DNA from: Sulfuricurvum sp.
GTDB lineage: Bacteria > Campylobacterota > Campylobacteria > Campylobacterales > Sulfurimonadaceae
NCBI GenBank assembly: GCA_030694265.1
Contig: JAUXYP010000013.1
Location: 62,001-126,000 of the forward strand
Reading direction: 5' to 3'
DNA length: 64,000 bases
Position numbers and translations under genes: made by a program
Notes under the pieces: model-generated
What the model was told of the DNA's origin: nothing
Database searches by the model: none
The model's input: only the letters and a program-made list of their open reading frames with translations
In this document: in pieces, positions 26,935 through 36,136 of the stretch
How the letters are laid out: every line of letters begins with the position of its first letter
How positions within the stretch are numbered: position 1 is the stretch's first letter

Positions 26935-27786
26935 TTATTGTCCTGTTTGCGAGGTATTTTGAACTATTCTAAACGGTTGGGTAAAAAGGGTGTTTATTTG
27001 TGCCATAAATTCAATGGGATCAGTTTGAATCCCCTGTATCATGAATCCAAAGTGCAAATGGGGACCGGTAATTCTACCTGTTGCTCCACTAAGTGCAATG
27101 TTTTGTCCCTGAATGATTGGATCGCCTACTTTGACGTTAAATTCACTCAGGTGGAAATAACAGCTGTAAACTCCCTCTCCATGATCGATGATAACCGTGC
27201 CCCCTGCGTAATAGCGCTCTTTAGCTAATACAACAACTCCATCGTTGCTAGCCAGAATGGGGAGAGGAGTTTTGGCCCTGAAATCGACTCCCCCGTGATA
27301 GCTTTTTAAAACGCTGTTATAGGTACGTGCTGAACCGTATTGGCTTGTAGTGATGGAATCGATAGGGCGGATAAAGGGTTTATTCCAATAACGCTCTGGG
27401 GTAATATGATTGTAAATGTTTTCAGCCTCTGCTTTTTCAAGCGCTATGCGCTGGAGCACTTCGGGAGGGGGACACACTTTGGCATTGTCGACGGTGAGGA
27501 TCTCGGTGGGATACGTAGCACACGTGACATTGATTTCGACACCCATGTGTTCATTAGTGTTAAGCCACTGTGCCTCTATGAGATGCGGTTGTTCGTGATA
27601 ATCAATCGGAATAATTACAAACCCTTTGTTGGGGTAAGTAGGATGCGGCAAAATAGTGATATTTCGATCATTGAGTTTGAAAACTCCTTGCGGGCCATCA
27701 AGTGTGACAACCAAACTCTTTCCATTTCCTACATCAAAAGCAAATGCGGAGAGGATAAACAAACATAAGATAAGGAAAAATTTCAT
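26935..27786 (-). CDS. M23 (LytM-type) metallopeptidase
   Basis: Zinc-dependent M23 peptidases cut peptidoglycan cross-bridges or activate amidases. The zinc ligands are visible in YHGGVDFRA and GPHLHFG in the C-terminal half. A signal peptide (KFFLILCLFILSAFAF) starts the protein. I use ATG 27786; an in-frame ATG at 27813 lies inside the -10 box TATAAT, so it is unlikely to be in the transcript. The N-terminal 130 residues are an Ig-like domain in related proteins. It diverges from the next operon. Confidence 0.88.
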   Translation of the reverse strand: MKFFLILCLFILSAFAFDVGNGKSLVVTLDGPQGVFKLNDRNITILPHPTYPNKGFVIIPIDYHEQPHLIEAQWLNTNEHMGVEINVTCATYPTEILTVDNAKVCPPPEVLQRIALEKAEAENIYNHITPERYWNKPFIRPIDSITTSQYGSARTYNSVLKSYHGGVDFRAKTPLPILASNDGVVVLAKERYYAGGTVIIDHGEGVYSCYFHLSEFNVKVGDPIIQGQNIALSGATGRITGPHLHFGFMIQGIQTDPIEFMAQINTLFTQPFRIVQNTSQTGQ

Positions 27787-27811
27787 GAGCAGGAACTTCT
27801 TTTTATTTTGC

Positions 27812-27817
27812 ATTATA
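27812..27817 (-). promoter_or_regulatory. -10 box for the M23 peptidase gene
   Basis: On the minus strand TATAAT reads directly across the upstream ATG candidate (TATAATG). A start about 7 bases later supports translation from ATG 27786. Confidence 0.45.
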
Positions 27818-27870
27818 ATATTTTTTGGCTAAAATAATTGCACGATAACTATTAAAGAGAGTTAGAAATC

Positions 27871-28764
27871 ATGAAAAAACTCCTTATAACTTCGACTTTT
27901 TTATTGCTATTAGCCGGTGGATATGGAGTATGGAAAGCTTTTATCTCCCCTGGTACTTCTGAAATTCGTATTTCATCCAATCCATGGGTTGGATTTACTC
28001 CATTTATGTATGCGCAGGAAAAAGGGTGGCTGGAGGAGACGCCGTTTAAATTTATCTGGCTGGTTGATCTTTCTGACAATGCCCGGCTTTTTGATAAAGG
28101 ATTTGCTCAAGGTTTTACGGCAACACAATATGAGCTCATGCATTTTAAAAACAAAGAGGAGCTTACCACGGTTTTTTTAATCGATCAATCTTACGGGGCA
28201 GATGCGATTCTTTCAAACCGTTCACTGGAACAGCTGCGTAAAACAGATGAAAAAATTAATGTCTATCTCGAAATGGGGTCGCTAAATGAAGATTTGTTCA
28301 GCGCTTTTACGATCGAGTATGGGATGGATAAAAACGCATTTGTATTCATTGACAGTTCTCAAAAAAGTATGAGCAGCGTGAGGGAGACTTTAAAGCCTTT
28401 TATTATGATCACGTATGAGCCGTATGTTTCTCGGATGAAAGCTGCGGGGCTAAAGGTAATCGCATCGACGAAAACGCTCACAATGTTTCACGCTGTTGAT
28501 GCTTTATTCATTAAAAAAAGCTCGTTGGAAGAGCATCGCGATGACTACGTGCATCTGAAAAATATTTTCCAACGTGCTCAAGGACAATTGCGCACAAATC
28601 CAAGAGAATTTTATGAAACCATTGCCGGATATTTGGAGGGAGAATCGTATGAGGATTTTTTGAATAGCACCCATCAAATTCAATGGATTGGAAGCGATGT
28701 TCCCCAACATATTACGCAGACACTTAACAATCAGAACATTCCTACGGATGGATTGATTCGATGA
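27871..28764 (+). CDS. Periplasmic substrate-binding protein (NMT1/NitT-like) paired with a c-di-GMP enzyme
   Basis: This 297-residue protein has an N-terminal signal anchor (LLITSTFLLLLAGGYGVW) and a type II binding-protein fold: SSNPWVGFTPFMYAQEKGWLEE at the start and FSAFTIEYGMDKNAF in the middle resemble NitT/TauT/THI5 solute-binding proteins. No transporter genes are nearby; instead it overlaps the next gene, a membrane GGDEF-EAL protein, by 4 bases. It probably presents a ligand to that sensor. Confidence 0.72.
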   Translation: MKKLLITSTFLLLLAGGYGVWKAFISPGTSEIRISSNPWVGFTPFMYAQEKGWLEETPFKFIWLVDLSDNARLFDKGFAQGFTATQYELMHFKNKEELTTVFLIDQSYGADAILSNRSLEQLRKTDEKINVYLEMGSLNEDLFSAFTIEYGMDKNAFVFIDSSQKSMSSVRETLKPFIMITYEPYVSRMKAAGLKVIASTKTLTMFHAVDALFIKKSSLEEHRDDYVHLKNIFQRAQGQLRTNPREFYETIAGYLEGESYEDFLNSTHQIQWIGSDVPQHITQTLNNQNIPTDGLIR

Positions 28765-31229
28765 AAATTCATACTCTAGTATTTACGTCGGTTTTTCTTT
28801 TTCTCGCTGTTGTTGGGGTAATGTCTGCAGGATTTTATTCTTTTGAGCGCAAAGCGGTTTTAGGATACATGACCAATGGGATACAGCAGAGCGTTTTTCG
28901 TCTCGAAGAAGATATTAAAACAATTTTACAAGCTGAAGGACAAACGTATTATTTACAATCGGTGCTGGATCGGGCATCCGCGATAGAGTTAGCGATTCAA
29001 GAAGTGTCGATCTCATTGGATGGAAAAACAATCGCCTATTCGTCTCAACGTACACAAACGAACAAACCGGTTCCCAGAGAATATAATTTCATTAGACGTA
29101 TGAATAGTGAACTTGTAAGCACTAAAAGTGCGCGTTATAAAAGTGAATTTGAATATTTTGATGGAGAGCGTGCTCGTAAAGTGATGCTTTTCATAGACAT
29201 CGATCAGCAATATGTCTATGGAGAGCTCGATCGATTGGTATGGATGTTTGGAGCAGGTCTTTTTCTCCTGATGATTGCAATTGCGTCTTTGGCATCTTTT
29301 GTCGGGCAGCGCCTTTTTATCTATCCACTCAGTAAAATTGGACACATGGTGAAGATGAAGAATCAAGAGGCGGATCGCTATTTTATTCAAGAGTTTTCTG
29401 TCTTGAGTCAAACGATTGCAAGTACATTTCGAACCATGTGGGCACAAAATGAAGAGCTCAAAGAATCTTTGAATGAATCTCGTTATCTTGATGGAATATT
29501 GCGGATGGTTGCGGATGTTAATGGGTATCTCATATCCTCCCAAAATGTGAATGAGTTAAGCCAAAAATGTTGTGAGCGACTCAGTGCTCATGCGCAATAC
29601 GGTATTTGTTGGATAGGTATTATTGCGAACGATGAAATGGAAATTACAGGGTGTACCGATGAACCCGACAGATTGTTGTATCGGGGATTGAAAGTGAATC
29701 TGCAGCATTCAGAAGAATTGTTTGCGTATGCGCCAAGTATTCAGGCATACCAAGAAGACAGTATTATTAGTTTGAAACATTTGGAGAAGAATGAATCTCT
29801 TGCTGTGTGGAGTTTTCTAGCGCGCGAAGAAAATGACGGTTCCTTTATCGCATTGCCGCTTCGTGCTCGCCTAGGTGAGAAGCCTTTTGGTGTGTTAAGT
29901 TTGTATGGCTCTATGACTGAGGGATTCCTTCCCAAAGAGGTGCAGATGCTTGAGGAGCTTGCGGGAGATATAGGTTTCGCGATTCATTCGTACACGCAAC
30001 GAGATCAGCTCACTCACCATTTGCAAGTGGATGTTGTAACAGGATTGGCAAATCGTATGTCACTTATCGATGCGCTGAGTGATCAGGAAATGTGTGGGCT
30101 TGCGATCTTAAATATTGACCGATTTAGTGATATCAATGATGTTTATGGAGTAGCAATCGGAGATCAAGTACTTGCCGGATATGGGCATTGGTTGGCTAAA
30201 AAGCTAGAAAAAGTGTCTGGAATCGCATTGTATAAACTGGGAAGTGATGAATACGCACTGCTGTTTGATGAGAATGAAGAGACAGAAAATAGCATTTCCT
30301 TTTTGGAATATTTGATTGATAAAACGGCGGAAGAGTCTTTTATGATTGAGGGTATCGAAGTAATTTTGACCATCACGGTCGGATTTGACCCTAAATCGGC
30401 TAAAGTACTTGAAAATGCAACAAGAGCGCTTAAGCAAGCAAAATTGGAGCATAAAAGTTTGCTGATTTTTACCCCTGCAATGGGTGCAAAAAAAGAGCAG
30501 GAAAAAAATATAGAGTGGTACAAAGAGATCAAAGAAGCGCTTCAAGAGGATAGAATTGTCCCCTACTATCAGCCGATCGTGGATACTAAAACACATAAAA
30601 TAGTGAAATACGAGGCTCTGATTCGTTTGATAAAGAGTGATGGAGCCGTTGTCTCTCCCTTCCATTTTCTAGAGATTGCGCAAAAAATTCGTCTCTATTC
30701 GTCTTTGACAAAGGTGATGATTGATAAAGTTTTCGAGTGTTTTGAGGGATTGGGGATCAAAGTGAGTATCAATCTCTCCAACGAAGATATCGTTAATACA
30801 GAGCTCGCTGACTATCTTGAAGAGGCGATTGTTCAGAAGAAAATGGGACAGTTTGTAATTTTTGAAATTTTGGAAAGCGAAGGGATTACGAACTATGCAG
30901 AAGTAAGTGTATTTATCGAACGGTTCCGCTGTTTAGGGTGTTCGTTTGCCATTGATGATTTTGGTGCTGGGTACTCAAACTTTGATCACATTTTAAAGCT
31001 CAACATTGATACCCTAAAAATCGATGCTTCATTGATCAAAAATTTACCGCATGATCATAATTCCCAAATCATTGTTCGACATATCTGTGAATTTGCACGT
31101 GAGATGGGGATGAGTACTGTAGCCGAATTTGTTGCCAATGAAGCTATTTACCAAAAAGTACTCGAGCTTGGAATTGACACCTCACAAGGGTATTACTTTT
31201 ATGAACCAAGTGAGACCCTTCAGCACTAA
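28761..31229 (+). CDS. Membrane sensor with GAF, degenerate GGDEF and EAL domains (c-di-GMP phosphodiesterase)
   Basis: The 822-residue layout is: membrane helix at 5-24, periplasmic domain to about 155, helix to about 180, a coiled linker, a GAF domain (about 245-410), a GGDEF domain (about 425-560) and an EAL domain (about 585-815). The GGDEF motif is degraded to GSDEY near residue 493, so cyclase activity is unlikely. The EAL domain keeps EALIRL, NLSNEDI, DDFGAGYSNF and LKIDASLI, so c-di-GMP hydrolysis is expected. Its start overlaps the binding-protein gene. Confidence 0.9.
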   Translation: MKIHTLVFTSVFLFLAVVGVMSAGFYSFERKAVLGYMTNGIQQSVFRLEEDIKTILQAEGQTYYLQSVLDRASAIELAIQEVSISLDGKTIAYSSQRTQTNKPVPREYNFIRRMNSELVSTKSARYKSEFEYFDGERARKVMLFIDIDQQYVYGELDRLVWMFGAGLFLLMIAIASLASFVGQRLFIYPLSKIGHMVKMKNQEADRYFIQEFSVLSQTIASTFRTMWAQNEELKESLNESRYLDGILRMVADVNGYLISSQNVNELSQKCCERLSAHAQYGICWIGIIANDEMEITGCTDEPDRLLYRGLKVNLQHSEELFAYAPSIQAYQEDSIISLKHLEKNESLAVWSFLAREENDGSFIALPLRARLGEKPFGVLSLYGSMTEGFLPKEVQMLEELAGDIGFAIHSYTQRDQLTHHLQVDVVTGLANRMSLIDALSDQEMCGLAILNIDRFSDINDVYGVAIGDQVLAGYGHWLAKKLEKVSGIALYKLGSDEYALLFDENEETENSISFLEYLIDKTAEESFMIEGIEVILTITVGFDPKSAKVLENATRALKQAKLEHKSLLIFTPAMGAKKEQEKNIEWYKEIKEALQEDRIVPYYQPIVDTKTHKIVKYEALIRLIKSDGAVVSPFHFLEIAQKIRLYSSLTKVMIDKVFECFEGLGIKVSINLSNEDIVNTELADYLEEAIVQKKMGQFVIFEILESEGITNYAEVSVFIERFRCLGCSFAIDDFGAGYSNFDHILKLNIDTLKIDASLIKNLPHDHNSQIIVRHICEFAREMGMSTVAEFVANEAIYQKVLELGIDTSQGYYFYEPSETLQH

Positions 31230-31368
31230 AATCCTAATTTCATTCATTTAAACCTCTTATAACACAAAAAGTTATTTTTTATAGAAAAGTAAGTAAATAA
31301 TAAGTTTTTCTTCAGACAGTTACCGCTATGCTGTCCCATTATTAAGGTTTTAATTGAAGGGGTAAACA
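31230..31368 (+). promoter_or_regulatory. Leader region of the chemosensory operon
   Basis: These 139 AT-rich bases must hold the main promoter of the operon. I see no convincing sigma-54 or sigma-28 box and only weak -10 candidates. GACAG (31315-31319) and CTGTC (31331-31335) form an inverted repeat that could be an operator. GAAGGGG is the ribosome site of the first gene. Confidence 0.35.
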
Positions 31369-31797
31369 ATGGCAAGAACGGATGATGCACCCAATACAGA
31401 AGGGCTTACCTTTTTAGATGACGGTGAAATGCTTTATGATGATTTATATTTATTGTCCGAAACGGATGAAAAAGGGATTATTACTTATGTGAGTGATTCC
31501 TTCGCAAAAGTTGCTGGATGGAAAGCAGAAGACCTTTTGGGTCAGCCGCATAACTGCGTTCGTCACCCTGACATGCCACGCGCTGCATTCCGATCACTAT
31601 GGGACGATGTTCAGGCAAAAGGTTTTTGGACGGGATTTGTTAAAAATGCTCGTAGAGGCGGGGGACATTACTGGGTTTATGCCACTGTTTTGCGCTCAAC
31701 TGACAAAAATGGAAATGTGAAATATGTATCCATTCGTATCAAACCATCACGTGAAGATATCAAAAAAGCAGAAGCGCTCTACGCGACACTGGACTAA
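31369..31797 (+). CDS. Aer/CetB-type PAS domain protein (probable FAD redox sensor)
   Basis: This 142-residue protein is a single PAS domain closely resembling the Aer N-terminus: GQPHNCVRHPDMPRAAF, then KGFWTGFVKN and GGHYWVYATV. The Aer residues needed for FAD (Arg-His-x-Asp and a downstream Trp) are present as R65, H66, D68 and W87. It has no membrane segment and no signalling domain. The chemoreceptor starts 9 bases later, so sensor and signaller are separate proteins, as in the C. jejuni CetB/CetA pair. Likely input: cellular redox or electron transport state. Confidence 0.88.
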   Translation: MARTDDAPNTEGLTFLDDGEMLYDDLYLLSETDEKGIITYVSDSFAKVAGWKAEDLLGQPHNCVRHPDMPRAAFRSLWDDVQAKGFWTGFVKNARRGGGHYWVYATVLRSTDKNGNVKYVSIRIKPSREDIKKAEALYATLD

Positions 31798-31806
31798 GGG
31801 GAAATT

Positions 31807-33690
31807 ATGGCACTAGTAAGACGAACAGAGCATGCGCCAGCAGCAGTAGGAAGCGTTAGCCCAGATAAAAGACGTCAGCGTACGCTGGCAAAACAGCAGC
31901 AAATATCAGAGAGTATTGCCGGTGTGGCGACAACTATTTTGGGTAATGCGCAAGAGAGTGTCAGTGCGATAGAGGAGCTCAAAAGCTCGATGGAACAAAT
32001 CGCGACAGCGGCAGAAGAAAATAGCGGTGCAAGTGAGCAAGCGCTTAAAAACGTACGTGCTATCAACGCCAATATCGGGCGTATGACGACCAGCATTGAT
32101 ACGGTTATCTCCTCAACACTGGTTACGGGTGATAATATTATGGGCGCGGTTGGAACGATCAATACTTCGGTTGCGCGTATGTCACAAGCGGTAAATGTCG
32201 CTAAAACCTCTTCTACCAAATCCGAAGAGCTCAAAATTTCTTCTGAAAACATCGGTGAAGCGGTAGGCTTTATTGCTAAAATTGCTGATCAAACCAATCT
32301 TTTAGCGCTTAATGCCGCCATCGAAGCCAGTCGTGCAAAAGAACATGGCAAAGGGTTCGCCGTCGTTGCGGATGAGACCCGTGCACTTGCAGGTGAGTCT
32401 GAAAAAAATGCCGATTTCATTTCTAACTTGGTCAATAAAATCCAAGAAAGTATAGATAACATTATCAAAAGTATTACAAGCACGACGGGTATTATTGAGC
32501 AAACAGGCGGGCGCGGATCGGCGTTGAGCTTTAAAATGGAAGAGCTCACAAAAATCGCGGTTTACTCTGTAGAAGCAGCACGTAATATGAGCAGTTATAC
32601 TCAAAGCCTCGGGCACTCCGTTGTGCAAATCAATGATGGGTCAAAAGAGATTGCAGATGCTTCAAGCGAAATTGCAAAATCAGTTGAACGAACCCTTAAC
32701 AGTATTGAAATGCAGTCCAATTCATTGGTTCAAACCGAAGAAGATATAAAAGAACTTAATAACCTCTCTGAAGAGCTTAAGTTCTCAACGGACACGATGA
32801 AGTCAGCAGAAGAGATTGCAGCATCTGCCGACGCGATAAGTTCCAGTATGGACGATATCCAAAACTCACTCAAAGAAGTGACCAACGGATTGAATCAAAT
32901 CGAAGCCTCTTCTCAAGCAACCAACCAAAGCGCGATTCTGAACAAAGAGCTGTTTGAAAGTGGACTTTCTGCATCCAAAGACATCAGTAAACTCATCGAA
33001 ATTGCACGTCGTAACTTCGATTTGCTTAAGACGTCGTTTGCGGATGTCAAAGGGCAGATGAATGGAATCAGTAATGATTTTGCCAATTCAATGGCCGAGG
33101 GGAGCAGTGCAAGCAGTGAGCTTGATGTTATCGTCAAAGAGACGCGTAACGTTGACAAAACGGTTGGCAGTATCTCTAACAGTATTATTCAACTTAATAT
33201 GTTGGCGATCAGCGGCTCCATTGAAGCCGCTCGTGCAGGTGATTTTGGAAAAGGATTTGCCGTAGTTAGTGCGGATATCCGTAACTTGGCCAAAGATTCT
33301 GAGTCCAACACTGAGAAGATCAATGATACGATCGAATCAATGAATGCAGAGATTGATACCGTTCGTACGGATTGGCTTAAACTGTTGATTAATCAAGAAG
33401 GCGAAAAAGAGCAAATCGGAACCTTGATCCATGAGATTGATAAAATCACAACCATGCTGATTGACTTACTTGATCGCTTTACGGGTCTTAAAACGATTAA
33501 TGACCAAAATATCGAAGGGCTTAACCAAGGGCTTATTGGTATCAGTGAGATTCAAAAAGCGGTTGAGCTTTCAGCCCGTAATGCACAGGAATCTCGCAAA
33601 GCAAGTGAACTGATTATTGAAACGGTCAGCCATATTGGCGAAGGCGTTGAAGAACTAGCTGTCATGGCAGATGAACTTCAACAGGGGTAA
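31807..33690 (+). CDS. Soluble methyl-accepting chemotaxis protein with two signalling tips
   Basis: The 627-residue protein has no hydrophobic segment, so it is cytoplasmic. It is nearly all predicted coiled coil. A classic receptor hairpin tip lies at about 155-197 ([19 protein letters not shown], then [15 protein letters not shown]) and a second at about 457-499 ([17 protein letters not shown], then [15 protein letters not shown]). Each could bind CheA and CheW. No separate ligand-binding domain is visible; the PAS protein upstream is the probable input. Its C-terminus lacks an obvious CheR-tethering pentapeptide. Confidence 0.92.
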   Translation: MALVRRTEHAPAAVGSVSPDKRRQRTLAKQQQISESIAGVATTILGNAQESVSAIEELKSSMEQIATAAEENSGASEQALKNVRAINANIGRMTTSIDTVISSTLVTGDNIMGAVGTINTSVARMSQAVNVAKTSSTKSEELKISSENIGEAVGFIAKIADQTNLLALNAAIEASRAKEHGKGFAVVADETRALAGESEKNADFISNLVNKIQESIDNIIKSITSTTGIIEQTGGRGSALSFKMEELTKIAVYSVEAARNMSSYTQSLGHSVVQINDGSKEIADASSEIAKSVERTLNSIEMQSNSLVQTEEDIKELNNLSEELKFSTDTMKSAEEIAASADAISSSMDDIQNSLKEVTNGLNQIEASSQATNQSAILNKELFESGLSASKDISKLIEIARRNFDLLKTSFADVKGQMNGISNDFANSMAEGSSASSELDVIVKETRNVDKTVGSISNSIIQLNMLAISGSIEAARAGDFGKGFAVVSADIRNLAKDSESNTEKINDTIESMNAEIDTVRTDWLKLLINQEGEKEQIGTLIHEIDKITTMLIDLLDRFTGLKTINDQNIEGLNQGLIGISEIQKAVELSARNAQESRKASELIIETVSHIGEGVEELAVMADELQQG

Positions 33691-33694
33691 CTCG

Positions 33695-35071
33695 ATGCTT
33701 ATCGAAGAAATTTTGATTATTCGCCATAATGAGGTTTCGTTTGGCATTTCTACTGCGTTGATCGGTCAAATTCTTCGTGTTCCGGATATTACCAGTTTGG
33801 CATTGAGTCCGTATGAAGTACGCGGCTTATGTGCGGTAGGCGGCGGGATTGTTACGTTATTGGATTTTAACCTTTTATTAGGACTAAAGCCTTGCAGCGG
33901 ATCAGATCAGGGAAACCGGGTTATCACGCTGAACGATGAGATGAGTGCATTGGCGCTGCTCGTGGATGAAGTAACGGTTTCTCTCACGATTGATCAAGGA
34001 AAAATCGAGTATTTAGATGTTATGGATGAGGCGATTATCGCGATTGTTCATCATGAAGATACGCTGATTCAGGTTGTCAGTCTAGAGTATGTGATTGCAG
34101 CGATTCGCTCTGTAAAGGTACCCGCTCAAGCGGTGTCAGAAAAAAGCAGATATGACACCGAAGCATCTACGCAAGCGGAAGATAAAAGTCGTTATCTTGT
34201 TTTTAAAATGGGCTTAGAAGAATATGCTCTCCCGATTGATGACCTGAGAGAGATTTTGAATGCGGACGTTACCATTACGGCGATGGCGGGTTCAAATGAT
34301 GAGATTATCGGCATGATGTCTTTGCGCGAAGAACTCGTTGTTATCGCTGATTTACGCCGTTTTTACGGTTTTGAACCCAAATCAGGGGAAAAAAATCGTA
34401 TTATGATTGTTCAGATGCACAACAAAACATTGGGATTGATGATTGATGAGATTGTGGATATTCATGAATTTTCCAAAAATGATTTGGATTCACTGGGCGG
34501 AAGTAATGATGATAAACGTATTGCCGGCGTGATACACAATGGAGATAAACTTATCTCTCTGATTTCAAACAACGCGATTGAATCTTTGTTAGAGCGAAAC
34601 AATGATATTGTCGTTTCGAATGATGTTACTGCAGTGAGTGAAAATGTGGTGCAGATGGTCGAAGTAGTGATTTTTAAACTCGGGAATGAAGAGTATGCGT
34701 TTAGCATCGAAGAGGTTGCGGAGATCATTGATATGACCCCTGTCACTCCTGTGGCGAATGCCGCTGAAATGGTAGATGGAATCATTAACATACGAGGGCA
34801 GATTGTCACGATCGGTTCTTTGCACAAACGCTTGGGAATAAATATTCCTACGCATGGGGATCAGAAGATTATTATTTGTCATGCGCCAAAGGGACGGATC
34901 GGATTTTTTGTGAATACCGTGAGCGATGTTATTTCGATTAATCCGGCACAGATGAGAGAAGAAGAGAGTGCAGATGGGCTTTTCTCAAATATTATTTATT
35001 TAGATGAAGGTAAACGGTTGGTTTTACTGTTTAAACGCAATATCTCACAACTGCTGGAAGGCGTTGCATGA
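33695..35071 (+). CDS. Adaptor with three CheW domains
   Basis: CheW domains bridge receptors and CheA. This 458-residue protein has three in a row, at about 1-145, 165-300 and 320-455, each with the VxG/IxxIRG-type turn (GLCAVGGGIVTLLDF, GMMSLREELVVIADLR, GIINIRGQIVTIGSL). The start is ATG 33695 with AGGGG just upstream; an ATG at 33671 lies inside the receptor gene. A multivalent adaptor suits a receptor with two tips. The gene overlaps cheB by 4 bases. Confidence 0.93.
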   Translation: MLIEEILIIRHNEVSFGISTALIGQILRVPDITSLALSPYEVRGLCAVGGGIVTLLDFNLLLGLKPCSGSDQGNRVITLNDEMSALALLVDEVTVSLTIDQGKIEYLDVMDEAIIAIVHHEDTLIQVVSLEYVIAAIRSVKVPAQAVSEKSRYDTEASTQAEDKSRYLVFKMGLEEYALPIDDLREILNADVTITAMAGSNDEIIGMMSLREELVVIADLRRFYGFEPKSGEKNRIMIVQMHNKTLGLMIDEIVDIHEFSKNDLDSLGGSNDDKRIAGVIHNGDKLISLISNNAIESLLERNNDIVVSNDVTAVSENVVQMVEVVIFKLGNEEYAFSIEEVAEIIDMTPVTPVANAAEMVDGIINIRGQIVTIGSLHKRLGINIPTHGDQKIIICHAPKGRIGFFVNTVSDVISINPAQMREEESADGLFSNIIYLDEGKRLVLLFKRNISQLLEGVA

Positions 35072-36126
35072 AAAGAATGCTTATAGCAGATGATTCGGCA
35101 TTGGTTAGAAAGCAAATAACGGAGATTGTAGCCGAGCTTGGATTTGAGATTGATACGGCGCGTAATGGTGCCGAAGCGGTTGAAAAAGCAACTGCGAGTC
35201 AATACGATGTTATTACGATGGACATTAATATGCCGATTATGGATGGCCTTACCGCCGTACGTAAGATTATGGAGATACGTCCAACACCGATTCTGATGAT
35301 TAGTTCTTTGACGACTGAGAGCGCTAAAATTACAATGGAAGCACTCGATGCAGGTGCTGTTGATTATATCTCAAAACCCGGAACAATGAATGTGGGGCGC
35401 AGTGAAAATTCAGAGGATATTGTCCAAAAAGTAAAGTCTCTCAGCCGTATTCCGCCGCGACGTTTGAAAACGATTACACGCCGTAGTGTTGTGCGTGAGC
35501 GTCCGCAAAGCGTTCGGGAAGCAGCCCGTATAGAAAATAAATCGACGGCTGATGTCACCAAAATAGTATTGATCGGTGCATCGACGGGTGGACCTGGGCT
35601 TATCGAACAGATTTGCACGGCATTGCCGGCTACATTCGGCTATGCCGTCTGCATTGTTCAGCACATGCCTGAACAGTTCACTGCAGCATTCGCGACTCGA
35701 TTAGACAAAAACAGTACCTTACCGGTTATAGAAGCTAAAGATCACATGGAACTTTATCCTGGTAATATTTATCTCGCACGTGGCGGGGTTCACATGCACT
35801 TTGGTAAAAAGGTGACAGGAAGAATTGTCATCCGTGAGGAGAAAAATAAAGGAAGCCGTTTTTTTCAACCCAGTGTTGATGAGATGTTTATGAGTGCGCT
35901 CAAAGTATTTTCAGGCGATCAGATTATAGGGGTTTTATTAACCGGGATAGGAGATGACGGTGCTGCCGGTATGGTTGCCATCAAGCAAGCAGGGGGATTC
36001 ACCATTGGTGAGAGTGAAGAGACGGCAACGGTTTATGGAATGCCAAAAGAAGCATACGATCGTGGGGGAGTGTCTCAACAGCTCCCTTTTCCTAAGATTG
36101 TAAGAGCGCTTCAAACATTACGCTAA
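35068..36126 (+). CDS. cheB: CheB receptor methylesterase/glutamine deamidase response regulator
   Basis: CheB removes receptor methyl groups when phosphorylated by CheA. Receiver domain: D52 in TMDINMPIMDG. Methylesterase domain: catalytic S172 in GASTGGPG, histidine in VQHMPEQF and aspartate in GIGDDGAAGM. Length, 352, is full. Many H. pylori and C. jejuni strains lack CheB or its receiver, so a complete copy shows a full adaptation system. Confidence 0.96.
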   Translation: MKRMLIADDSALVRKQITEIVAELGFEIDTARNGAEAVEKATASQYDVITMDINMPIMDGLTAVRKIMEIRPTPILMISSLTTESAKITMEALDAGAVDYISKPGTMNVGRSENSEDIVQKVKSLSRIPPRRLKTITRRSVVRERPQSVREAARIENKSTADVTKIVLIGASTGGPGLIEQICTALPATFGYAVCIVQHMPEQFTAAFATRLDKNSTLPVIEAKDHMELYPGNIYLARGGVHMHFGKKVTGRIVIREEKNKGSRFFQPSVDEMFMSALKVFSGDQIIGVLLTGIGDDGAAGMVAIKQAGGFTIGESEETATVYGMPKEAYDRGGVSQQLPFPKIVRALQTLR

Positions 36127-36136
36127 GGATTTAGGC

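Noticed and set aside
25289-28764. A thiamine-precursor or nitrate/taurine ABC transporter
   Set aside because: Only binding-protein domains are present; each is tied to GGDEF or EAL proteins, and no permease or ATPase gene is here.
29013-29543. 176-codon minus-strand open frame inside the GGDEF-EAL gene
   Set aside because: It is antisense to conserved coding sequence and has a biased, implausible composition; it is a shadow frame.
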